From assembly GCA_035541995.1 (NCBI GenBank), contig DATKMG010000250.1:1-6294 (forward strand): 6,294 nt of DNA. The letters are read 5' to 3'. This document shows, piece by piece, positions 1-5,575 of this stretch. Below the pieces are notes generated by a model. It searched no databases and was not told where the DNA came from. It saw only the letters and a list, made by a program, of their open reading frames with translations. A program made the position numbers and the translations under genes. Each line of letters starts with the position of its first letter. The first letter of the stretch is position 1. Source of the DNA: DATKMG01 sp035541995. Lineage in GTDB: Bacteria; Acidobacteriota; Terriglobia; Versatilivoradales; Versatilivoraceae.

Positions 1-1056
1 GCTCGCACCCCAGGCGCCCGGCTTGAAAGGGCCACCGCGCGTGCCATAGATGCTCTGGCCGTATTGGGAAATCCATTGCCCGATTTCGTTGAGCCTTTCC
101 ACTTGGCGGGGCTCAATTTCACCCGTGGGCATGGGTCCCACATTCAATAGCAAGTTGCCATCTCCGCCCGCGCAAGTAATGAGGGTTTGAAGGCATTCTT
201 TCAGGGATTTCATCTTGTCGTTTGGTTTCCAGGCCCACTGCTCGCAGAGGGTGATGCACGACTCCCAGGGGCGGCCATTTTGAAAACTACCGATCTGCTG
301 TTCCGGGGTGTCGTAATCACCCGCAAATTGTCCCGCCCGGCTGGTCCCCTCCATATCTTTGCGCGCCTTGCTCACCCGGTTGTTGATGAGGATAGAATCC
401 TGCAAACTTCGACAGTAACGGTATAGGTCCTGGCCTCTTGCTTCCGTCCAGGGAGTTTCCCACTCTCCGTCGAACCACAGGATCCCCAAAGGACCATAAT
501 TGCGGGTCAGTTCCGCCAATTGATTTTTTAGGTATTGATTGTAACGGTCCATGTTGGGCGCCGGCTTTTCGGTCTTCCCACCAGGACTTCCAAGCGGATA
601 GTCAGGGTGCCGCCAATCACAAATAGAATGGTATAGACAGAAGACAATGTCGTTGTGCCGGCAGGCAGCGGCCAGCTCCTTCACTACATCTCGATGAAAG
701 GGGGTGTTCATGATATTGTAGTCGGTATACTTGCTGTCCCAAAGGCAGAATCCGTCATGGTGTTTGGAGGTAAGCACGATGTATTTCATCCCGGCCTCCT
801 TGGCCGTTCGGACCCAAACCTCAGCTTCAAACCTCGTGGGATTGAATTTACGGTAGAGGGCATCGTATTCCTCGACCGGCACCTGGTCCCCGCGTGACCA
901 GCCAATTTCAGTGCCTTTCAAACTGACAGGCCCCCAATGGATGAACATGCCAAAGCGAGCCTCACGCCACCAATCCAATCTTGAGTCGCTTGCGCATACT
1001 GCTTGGCGCGTTCCGGTAGCTATCATGAGAAAGACAGCGAATAGACGCAAAATCAT
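1..1056 (-). CDS. Exported GH29 alpha-L-fucosidase (partial; C-terminus beyond left edge)
   Basis: Retaining exo-glycosidase that removes terminal alpha-L-fucose from glycans, probably in the periplasm or outside the cell. I translated it from the ATG at 1056-1054; 352 codons stay open to the window edge, so the last 100 or more residues typical of the family are missing. Residues 1-22 form a Sec signal peptide: MILR, a hydrophobic core, then a V-C-A cleavage site. The catalytic TIM barrel follows with GH29 hallmarks: RFGMFIHWG (H40), SKHHDGF (H99, H100), DGFCLWDSKYTDYN, and LWFDGEWE, in which D196 sits where the family nucleophile lies. Then come GDYDTPEQ (residues 247-253), where the acid/base may lie (not certain), and NLLLNVGPMPTGEI (301-314). 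The visible end, YGTRGGPFKPGAWG, is where the barrel ends in relatives. Shine-Dalgarno support is weak (AGGG, nine bases upstream), but only this start keeps the signal peptide. The gene lies 163 bp behind the TIM-barrel gene, so co-transcription is possible. Family assignment is secure; natural substrate is unknown. Confidence 0.95.
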   Translation of the reverse strand, partial: MILRLFAVFLMIATGTRQAVCASDSRLDWWREARFGMFIHWGPVSLKGTEIGWSRGDQVPVEEYDALYRKFNPTRFEAEVWVRTAKEAGMKYIVLTSKHHDGFCLWDSKYTDYNIMNTPFHRDVVKELAAACRHNDIVFCLYHSICDWRHPDYPLGSPGGKTEKPAPNMDRYNQYLKNQLAELTRNYGPLGILWFDGEWETPWTEARGQDLYRYCRSLQDSILINNRVSKARKDMEGTSRAGQFAGDYDTPEQQIGSFQNGRPWESCITLCEQWAWKPNDKMKSLKECLQTLITCAGGDGNLLLNVGPMPTGEIEPRQVERLNEIGQWISQYGQSIYGTRGGPFKPGAWGAS

Positions 1057-1219
1057 TCGGGATTTCCCTACTCGGAATGATCTCACCGGCAATGCCTCGC
1101 CATTTCTGGTCACCACTGCAAATGAAAATGACTTGTCGGCCTCGGAGAGGTCGATTGCGAATAGCCCAGCGCTTCAAGGAACTGCCGCTGTCTTCCCTTC
1201 GGATACCAGACCCCGGTTC

Positions 1220-2125
1220 TCAGCCGATAAGCTTCTCGAGATAGACCTTTTCCTTCTTGATATCCTCAATCTGCTTGGGCCCCGAAATCTCGCGTTCGAT
1301 GGTGATTGCTCCCGTATACCCCAATTCCTTCAGGCGGGGAATCAACTTGGGGAAATTTGCCTTGCCCTGTCCGATGGGCACCTCCTCCCCGAGCCGCTTA
1401 GGATCGGTGGGGAAGAGGCCGTCCTTGGCGTGCACTCCTCTCACCAGTCTGCCGACCACATCAAGTGCGTCGAGGGGATTGCCCTTGCCGTAGAGAATCA
1501 GGTTGGCAGTGTCCAAGTTCACAAACTGGTTATCAACCCCGACGTCCGTGATGGCACGGAGCATGGTAACTGGACTCTCTTGCCCGGTCTCGTAGAGCAT
1601 CATTTGGCCGTTTCCCTTCAGGTGGGCCGCAACCTCGCGGAGTGCCTCCACAACGCCGGAATACTCAGAATCGTTGGGATTTTCGGGAATGAATCCATAG
1701 TGGGTGTGGAAGGCAGGGACTCCTAGCTTCTTAGCAAAATCGGACGCTCGCTTGAAATTGTCGATGCGCTGCCGGCGGTATTTCTTGGGAACTACGCCAA
1801 TGGTCAGTGGACCCTGGTAGAAATCATAAACATTGGGCGGACCGCCTGAAGAATTAACGGCCGTGACCTCAATGCCATACTTTTCGATGGCGGCCTTCAA
1901 AGAACCGTGTACCCGGTCCGAGTAGTCATCGGTTTGGGCTTGGCACGTGGGGATTCCGAGGTCGTGAACAAGCTTAAGAGCCTTGTCGGCGTCCCGTTGA
2001 ACACCCACGATCAAACCTAGCCGCATGTGCTGATCCGCAGCATTGGTCGGTATGCCGGCCAGTAATCCTGACGCACTGGCCGCTGTGGTAACCTGGATAA
2101 AGCGACGACGATTAAGATTTTCCAT
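1220..2125 (-). CDS. Tat-exported sugar isomerase/epimerase-like TIM-barrel protein (AP_endonuc_2 superfamily)
   Basis: A 301-residue protein of the xylose-isomerase-like TIM-barrel superfamily, whose members isomerise or epimerise sugars, or act on inositols and hydroxypyruvate, using a divalent metal. The N-terminus has a twin-arginine motif (NRRRFIQ, residues 5-11), a short hydrophobic stretch and a likely cleavage region near TNAAD (27-31), so a folded, possibly metal-loaded protein is probably exported. Candidate metal ligands fall where the superfamily has them: E179 in LYETGQE, D205 in NLDTANL, H232 in GVHAKDG and E277 in TIERE. HTHYGF (140-145) and EEVPIGQGKANF (247-258) are also typical. 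The start is supported by a GAGGT Shine-Dalgarno sequence six bases upstream and by the Tat signal beginning there. It lies upstream of, and on the same strand as, the GH29 gene, suggesting a shared sugar pathway. The exact reaction cannot be read from sequence; catalytically inactive relatives also exist. Confidence 0.88.
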   Translation of the reverse strand: MENLNRRRFIQVTTAASASGLLAGIPTNAADQHMRLGLIVGVQRDADKALKLVHDLGIPTCQAQTDDYSDRVHGSLKAAIEKYGIEVTAVNSSGGPPNVYDFYQGPLTIGVVPKKYRRQRIDNFKRASDFAKKLGVPAFHTHYGFIPENPNDSEYSGVVEALREVAAHLKGNGQMMLYETGQESPVTMLRAITDVGVDNQFVNLDTANLILYGKGNPLDALDVVGRLVRGVHAKDGLFPTDPKRLGEEVPIGQGKANFPKLIPRLKELGYTGAITIEREISGPKQIEDIKKEKVYLEKLIG

Positions 2126-2131
2126 TGCCTG

Positions 2132-2136
2132 ACCTC
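2132..2136 (-). promoter_or_regulatory. Ribosome binding site of the TIM-barrel gene (GAGGT)
   Basis: Minus-strand GAGGT six bases before the ATG at 2125. It fixes the start codon and agrees with the Tat signal beginning there. Confidence 0.7.
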
Positions 2137-2155
2137 TTTTTTTAAAGTTCGGTGC

Positions 2156-2184
2156 AGTTTAATTCCGCATGTTGCTCACATCAA
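2156..2184 (-). promoter_or_regulatory. Alternative sigma70-like promoter for the TIM-barrel gene
   Basis: On the minus strand, TTGATG (2184-2179) is followed after exactly 17 bases by TAAACT (2161-2156). Each hexamer matches consensus at four of six positions. Transcription would start near 2149, leaving a 24-base leader with the GAGGT ribosome site. It competes with the TATAAT model further upstream; both could be used. The CCGGAA palindrome at 2186-2198 abuts its -35 element. Confidence 0.3.
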
Positions 2185-2185
2185 C

Positions 2186-2198
2186 CCGGAATTTCCGG
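2186..2198. repeat. Perfect palindrome CCGGAA-T-TTCCGG
   Basis: Two 6-base arms around a single T, immediately next to the AAGCGCTT palindrome. In DNA it could be a protein-binding site. If transcription starts at about 2213, both palindromes lie in the leader RNA, but a one-base loop makes a hairpin unlikely without opening inner pairs. Confidence 0.4.
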
Positions 2199-2209
2199 TA
2201 AGCGCTTCC
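2198..2209. promoter_or_regulatory. LacI-family-like operator (GTAAGCGCTTCC)
   Basis: AAGCGCTT at 2200-2207 is a perfect 8-bp palindrome, flanked by G and C that also pair (2198 and 2209). The AAnCGnTT-type core with a central CG step is the classic half-site arrangement of LacI/GalR-family operators. Its centre falls about +10 from the start inferred from the TATAAT at 2225-2220, a position suited to repression. No LacI gene is in the window, so this rests on motif resemblance and position only. Confidence 0.35.
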
Positions 2210-2219
2210 GAAGCCCGGG

Positions 2220-2225
2220 ATTATA
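2220..2225 (-). promoter_or_regulatory. Candidate -10 box TATAAT for the TIM-barrel gene
   Basis: Read on the minus strand, this is a perfect TATAAT. Transcription would start near 2213, giving an 88-base leader before the TIM-barrel ATG. No good -35 hexamer lies 16-18 bases upstream (17 bases gives GATCAA), so the promoter would need an activator or another sigma contact. The LacI-like palindrome directly downstream of the inferred start strengthens the case. Confidence 0.35.
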
Positions 2226-2252
2226 CCTCAGTTTGTCCCTGATTGATCGCTT

Positions 2253-2280
2253 GCATGGTGCCTTGGGGCATGCTCCATGC
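2253..2280. repeat. Imperfect inverted repeat with bulge
   Basis: Outer arms GCATGG (2253-2258) and CCATGC (2275-2280) pair perfectly. Inside them TGCC (2259-2262) pairs with GGCA (2267-2270) around a TTGG loop. The unpaired TGCT (2271-2274) forms a bulge. It could be an operator or RNA hairpin in the middle of the divergent region. There is no T tract on either side, so it does not look like an intrinsic terminator. Confidence 0.35.
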
Positions 2281-2469
2281 TTCCTTAATCAGAAGAACTT
2301 GGAGGCTACTGACTTTAGATTCGAACCCTCCGGTTTCGACAGTTTCATCCTCGGAGGTGAGCTTGAATAAGGCCATGGGAAGGGGGCGCAGGGCATAGCA
2401 AGCAAATGGCGCGACATGATGCCGAGAGGTCAGAAAAGGGGTAACCGATTGGGCGGCAATGCTCTCTAA

Positions 2470-2487
2470 CGGGATGCGGTTATCCCG
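2470..2487. promoter_or_regulatory. Inverted repeat CGGGAT-6-ATCCCG upstream of the kinase
   Basis: Perfect 6-base arms separated by GCGGTT. It covers about -37 to -20 relative to the start inferred from the extended -10 box at 2492-2500, where an operator would act on the kinase promoter. The binding protein is unknown. As an RNA hairpin it would lie outside the transcript in that model. Confidence 0.35.
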
Positions 2488-2491
2488 CCGA

Positions 2492-2500
2492 TGATATGAT
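2492..2500 (+). promoter_or_regulatory. Candidate extended -10 promoter of the kinase (TGATATGAT)
   Basis: TGn followed by TATGAT, which matches five of six bases of the -10 consensus, forms an extended -10 element that can work without a good -35; none is visible here. The start would be near 2507, giving a leader of 38 bases to the TTG at 2545 or 122 bases to the ATG at 2629. Confidence 0.35.
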
Positions 2501-2533
2501 TACAGGATTGTCCTCAATGGTCAGAGGCCAGCT

Positions 2534-2547
2534 GGAGGCTTTTCTTG
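2534..2547 (+). promoter_or_regulatory. Alternative kinase start: GGAGG plus TTG
   Basis: GGAGG (2534-2538) lies six bases before an in-frame TTG at 2545-2547. Using it would add 28 residues, eight of them arginine, before the ATG at 2629. An in-frame TGA at 2497 limits any further extension. Confidence 0.35.
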
Positions 2548-2618
2548 AGACCATCCTGTGCGCAGGAAGGACTGGCCAATTTAAGGGTTCGCACGGTGCG
2601 CCAGCGCAGGATTTCAGC

Positions 2619-2623
2619 GAGGG
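2619..2623 (+). promoter_or_regulatory. Ribosome binding site for the kinase ATG (GAGGG)
   Basis: GAGGG sits five bases before the ATG at 2629. It is a reasonable Shine-Dalgarno sequence and the reason for preferring the ATG, although the upstream GGAGG/TTG pair is a serious rival. Confidence 0.45.
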
Positions 2624-2628
2624 CCAGG

Positions 2629-5322
2629 ATGGAGAATCGTATTCGCCCCATGTCTGCAGTTGTTCAGGAAAAATCATCCGTGGTTCCCCTCCTGCGATCG
2701 TCGCGATGGGCGCTGATCCCGGTCTGCATTCTGCTCGTAACGCACGGCGCATTGCTTGTCAGCTTGGGGGAAAAGCCACCTGGACCTCTCTTGTCTTGCC
2801 AGATCCAACTTACGCTCGGAATTATGTGCACCGTGGCTTCGATCCAGGCATCACGCCGGTCCGGCAGCCTTGGGCGGTACTTTTGGCGTCTGATGACAGT
2901 AACATTCACGGTCTGGGTTTTCGCCCAAAGCGTAGAACTCTTCGCTGACTTTTTCCCGAATTGGGCTAACGCCGCTCAACCTCTTTCAGACATTCTCTTT
3001 GTTTTTTCGACAGTACCACTAGGAATGGCTCTCTTCCTGGATCCAGACCATGAGCCGAATCGATTGGACCGGATCCACCTGCTCGATTTCCTCCAAGCAA
3101 TCCTTTTCTGGATTGCAGTCTATCTCTACTTTTCTTACCTGAGTCCACCATCGGCTACTACGCTCACAAATTCCTTTTGGAACCGTACCCTCGTATTTGA
3201 CTCGGTGTTAACCGGAGCCTTCTTCCTGCGGGCAACTCTAACAAGCTCGGATGTCGTGCGGGCCCTCTTTGGGCGCATGACGCTGTTCCTGTTCCTAGCT
3301 GCGCTGGCAGACTCTTACTATAGCCACCTGAGCAGCAAGCTGGTGTCAGGTCAATGGTTCGACCTGGTTTGGAGCATCCTGCTGGTCATTCCGTATGGGA
3401 TCGCGGTCACGTGGAACAAAGTGGAACCATCGCAGATAAGCCACGGGGTGACTCCGCAAACTCATGGTATCGTGGTGCAACAGCTCTTCCCGCTCCTGTA
3501 TCCTTCCCTCATCTTGGTACTGTCAGCCCGGATCGCTCAAGGGCACATCACGCTGGCATCGATAATTGTATTAGCTTCTTTTGCATGTTCCAGTGCACGG
3601 TTGCTAGTCACCCAGCAGCGGTTGCAGCGCAGCAAGATGGGGCTTCAAAAGGCCAAAGAAGCAGCCGAAGATGCCAACCGGGCCAAGAGCGAGTTTCTGG
3701 CCAATATGAGCCACGAAATCCGGACTCCGATGAATGGTATCCTGGGAATGACGGAACTGGCTCTGGACACTAACCTCAGCCGGGAACAGAGGGAGTACCT
3801 CACCATGTTGAAAAGTTCGGCTGATGGCCTGCTGGGAGTGATTAACGATATCCTGGACTTCTCAAAAATCGAAGCCGGAAAGCTGGATCTAGACCACGTG
3901 GAATTCGAACTTCGGGATAACCTGGGAGAAACCCTGAAGATGCTCGCCCTCAAGGCTCACAAGAAGGGCTTGGAACTTACCTATCGTGTTCCTGCAATCG
4001 TGCCGGATTACCTGGTCGGCGACCCCGGACGGCTGCGGCAGATTATCGTTAACCTTGTCGGAAACTCCGTGAAATTTACTGAACAAGGTGAGGTGCTCCT
4101 GAGTGTGGAACTGGAATCGCGAGCAGATCAAGATGTTGGCTTACGCTTTAGTGTCACGGACACAGGTCCGGGAATCTCCATCGAGAAACAACAGGAAATC
4201 TTTAAAGCCTTCACACAGGCTGATAGCTCAACTACACGCAAGTTTGGCGGCACGGGTCTTGGTCTGACGATCTCGACCCGCCTGGTCCAACTAATGGGTG
4301 GCCGCCTATGGGTTGAAAGCGAACTGGGCAAAGGCAGTACGTTCCATTTCACGGCAGTCTTCAAACAGGGGAGAACCCCAGCTCAGAGCACGGGGAGACT
4401 CGATCCGGAGGCTTTGCAGAATCTCACTGTTCTAGTAGTCGACGACAATGCCACGAACCGCCTTATCCTTGAGGAAATACTGCGCAATTGGCGTATGGCG
4501 CCGGAAGCGGTCGATGGCGGACGATCTGCACTGGTAGCCCTGGAGCGGGCCTGTGCCGCAGGAAAGCCGTTCCCGCTGGTTTTGCTCGACGGGCACATGC
4601 CAGAGATGGATGGTTTCGCATTGGCACAACGGATTAAGGACAACCCGGAAATGACGGGATCTACGATCATGATGCTGACTTCTGATCGCCAGCTCACTGA
4701 CGTTGCCCGGTGTCGCGAATTAGGGATCGCAGTCCATCTCGTCAAGCCAATTACTCAATCCGAGTTGCTCGACGCAATCCTGCTCGCACTCGCAGGCCAA
4801 GCGCTGGCAAAGACGGAGAATCATGAACTTTACACTTCTGCGCGTACAACCGATGAAGGGGGCCTTCGCGTTCTCCTGGCTGAGGATAATCTCGTCAACC
4901 AGAGGCTGGCGATCTCAGTGCTGCAAAAGCGGGGTCACACCGTAGTGGTAGCCAACAATGGGCGAGAAGTGCTCGAGATCCTGAAGAGATGTGCCTATGA
5001 AGGGTTCGACGTTGTATTGATGGACGTGCAGATGCCGGAAATGGATGGATTTGAAGCCACTGCAGCCATTCGCGCTATGGATCTAGCACGAGGGGCGCAC
5101 ACCCCGATTATTGCCATGACGGCGCACGCGATGACGGGAGATTGCCAACGTTGTTTGGAAGCCGGTATGGATGGCTATGTTGCAAAACCGCTTCGGGCCG
5201 CAGATTTGATCCAGGAAGTTAAAAAACACACCCACAAATACCTGCCGACAGAGGCCGAGGCCCAGCACGACCAAACCTGGGCCGATCAGCCTGGAACCCA
5301 GCCGCAGCATCCACGGATTTGA
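2629..5322 (+). CDS. Membrane hybrid histidine kinase, HisKA-HATPase_c-REC-REC
   Basis: An 897-residue sensor kinase, numbered here from the ATG at 2629. Residues about 27-327 contain some ten hydrophobic segments with short loops and no periplasmic sensor domain that I recognise. A linker helix (328-357) leads to the HisKA box MSHEIRTPMNG, with phospho-acceptor H362. The ATPase has the N box (N475, N479), the G1 box DTGPG (511-515) and the G2 box GGTGLGL (540-546), all intact. Receiver 1 has the acidic pair D605/D606, phospho-acceptor D654 (LLDGHMPEMDGF), T684 and K706. Receiver 2 has E752/D753, D799 (LMDVQMPEMDGF), T831 and K853. Both receivers look competent. There is no HPt, PAS, GAF or DNA-binding domain, so phosphotransfer to an HPt protein or regulator encoded elsewhere is expected. 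The ATG has GAGGG five bases upstream; an in-frame TTG at 2545 with a better GGAGG would add 28 residues. It is divergent from the sugar genes; ligand unknown. Confidence 0.93.
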   Translation: MENRIRPMSAVVQEKSSVVPLLRSSRWALIPVCILLVTHGALLVSLGEKPPGPLLSCQIQLTLGIMCTVASIQASRRSGSLGRYFWRLMTVTFTVWVFAQSVELFADFFPNWANAAQPLSDILFVFSTVPLGMALFLDPDHEPNRLDRIHLLDFLQAILFWIAVYLYFSYLSPPSATTLTNSFWNRTLVFDSVLTGAFFLRATLTSSDVVRALFGRMTLFLFLAALADSYYSHLSSKLVSGQWFDLVWSILLVIPYGIAVTWNKVEPSQISHGVTPQTHGIVVQQLFPLLYPSLILVLSARIAQGHITLASIIVLASFACSSARLLVTQQRLQRSKMGLQKAKEAAEDANRAKSEFLANMSHEIRTPMNGILGMTELALDTNLSREQREYLTMLKSSADGLLGVINDILDFSKIEAGKLDLDHVEFELRDNLGETLKMLALKAHKKGLELTYRVPAIVPDYLVGDPGRLRQIIVNLVGNSVKFTEQGEVLLSVELESRADQDVGLRFSVTDTGPGISIEKQQEIFKAFTQADSSTTRKFGGTGLGLTISTRLVQLMGGRLWVESELGKGSTFHFTAVFKQGRTPAQSTGRLDPEALQNLTVLVVDDNATNRLILEEILRNWRMAPEAVDGGRSALVALERACAAGKPFPLVLLDGHMPEMDGFALAQRIKDNPEMTGSTIMMLTSDRQLTDVARCRELGIAVHLVKPITQSELLDAILLALAGQALAKTENHELYTSARTTDEGGLRVLLAEDNLVNQRLAISVLQKRGHTVVVANNGREVLEILKRCAYEGFDVVLMDVQMPEMDGFEATAAIRAMDLARGAHTPIIAMTAHAMTGDCQRCLEAGMDGYVAKPLRAADLIQEVKKHTHKYLPTEAEAQHDQTWADQPGTQPQHPRI

Positions 5323-5375
5323 CCCAGTGCGACGCTCGGGACAAGAGTCCCTTCGCTAGCCCTGGGCTCCAATAC

Positions 5376-5394
5376 CTTGGCCTTTCAGGCCAAG
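5376..5394 (+). terminator. Hairpin after the kinase (CTTGGCC-TTTCA-GGCCAAG)
   Basis: A perfect 7-base-pair stem with a 5-base loop lies 53 bases after the kinase stop codon and about 180 bases before the next gene. Only TTGCCT follows, so the U tract of a strong intrinsic terminator is missing. It may be a weak terminator or an RNA 3'-end stabiliser. Confidence 0.4.
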
Positions 5395-5417
5395 TTGCCT
5401 GGTCGCCGAAAAACCCT

Positions 5418-5427
5418 AAACTAGTTT
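5418..5427. repeat. Perfect 10-bp palindrome AAACTAGTTT
   Basis: Lies in the 253-bp gap between the kinase and the secreted-protein gene. It is AT-rich and self-complementary over all ten bases, so it could be an operator upstream of the latter, but no convincing -35/-10 pair is nearby: TTGACC at 5460-5465 has no matching -10, and TATGAT at 5511-5516 has no matching -35. Confidence 0.25.
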
Positions 5428-5564
5428 CTCCCTTGTACGTCACTTTTGATTGTGCCCAGTTGACCTTCTCGCTCCAAAACGAGACACGAAGTATGGTATG
5501 GTTTGGGAACTATGATCACCCTCCGGCTGGGTTTGTGCCGGCCTGATCTCGCACCTAAATTCAT

Positions 5565-5570
5565 GAGGAG
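5565..5570 (+). promoter_or_regulatory. Ribosome binding site of the secreted-protein gene (GAGGAG)
   Basis: GAGGAG lies five bases before the ATG at 5576. It is the strongest Shine-Dalgarno sequence in the window and fixes the start, which coincides with the beginning of the signal peptide. Confidence 0.75.
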
Positions 5571-5575
5571 ATGAC

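Larger units (their letters stand above)
2126..2628. other. Divergent intergenic region, 503 bp
   Basis: This gap separates the starts of the minus-strand TIM-barrel gene and the plus-strand kinase. It holds promoter-like boxes facing both ways and several palindromes (listed separately). It also holds one minus-strand reading frame, 2376 to 2221: 51 codons from an ATG, starting MALFKLTSEDE and ending GQTEV. This frame lacks a Shine-Dalgarno sequence, and I do not call it a gene. A plus-strand frame at 2152-2370 (72 codons) is low-complexity in look, has no homology I recognise and is also not called. No tRNA or mobile element is visible. Confidence 0.7.

Noticed and set aside
911..1726. Plus-strand 271-codon frame
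   Set aside because: It is antisense to the fucosidase and the TIM-barrel genes, both of which carry clear family motifs.
2318..2327. GATTCGAACC, resembling the T-arm of a tRNA on the minus strand
   Set aside because: The bases that should form the T stem do not pair beyond two positions, and no acceptor or anticodon arm is found around it.
2152..2370. Plus-strand 72-codon frame in the divergent region
   Set aside because: No ribosome site and no recognisable motif, and it overlaps the regulatory palindromes.
5358..5368. Palindrome AGCCC-T-GGGCT just after the kinase
   Set aside because: A one-base loop cannot form a stable RNA hairpin, and the stronger 5376-5394 hairpin lies next to it.
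5467..5484. TCTCG...CGAGA inverted repeat before the secreted-protein gene
   Set aside because: A five-base stem with an eight-base loop is expected by chance at this length and has no supporting context.
5563..5574. Micro-ORF ATG AGG AGA TGA overlapping the ribosome site of the secreted-protein gene
   Set aside because: It arises from the GAGGAG Shine-Dalgarno sequence itself and has no ribosome site of its own; likely coincidence.
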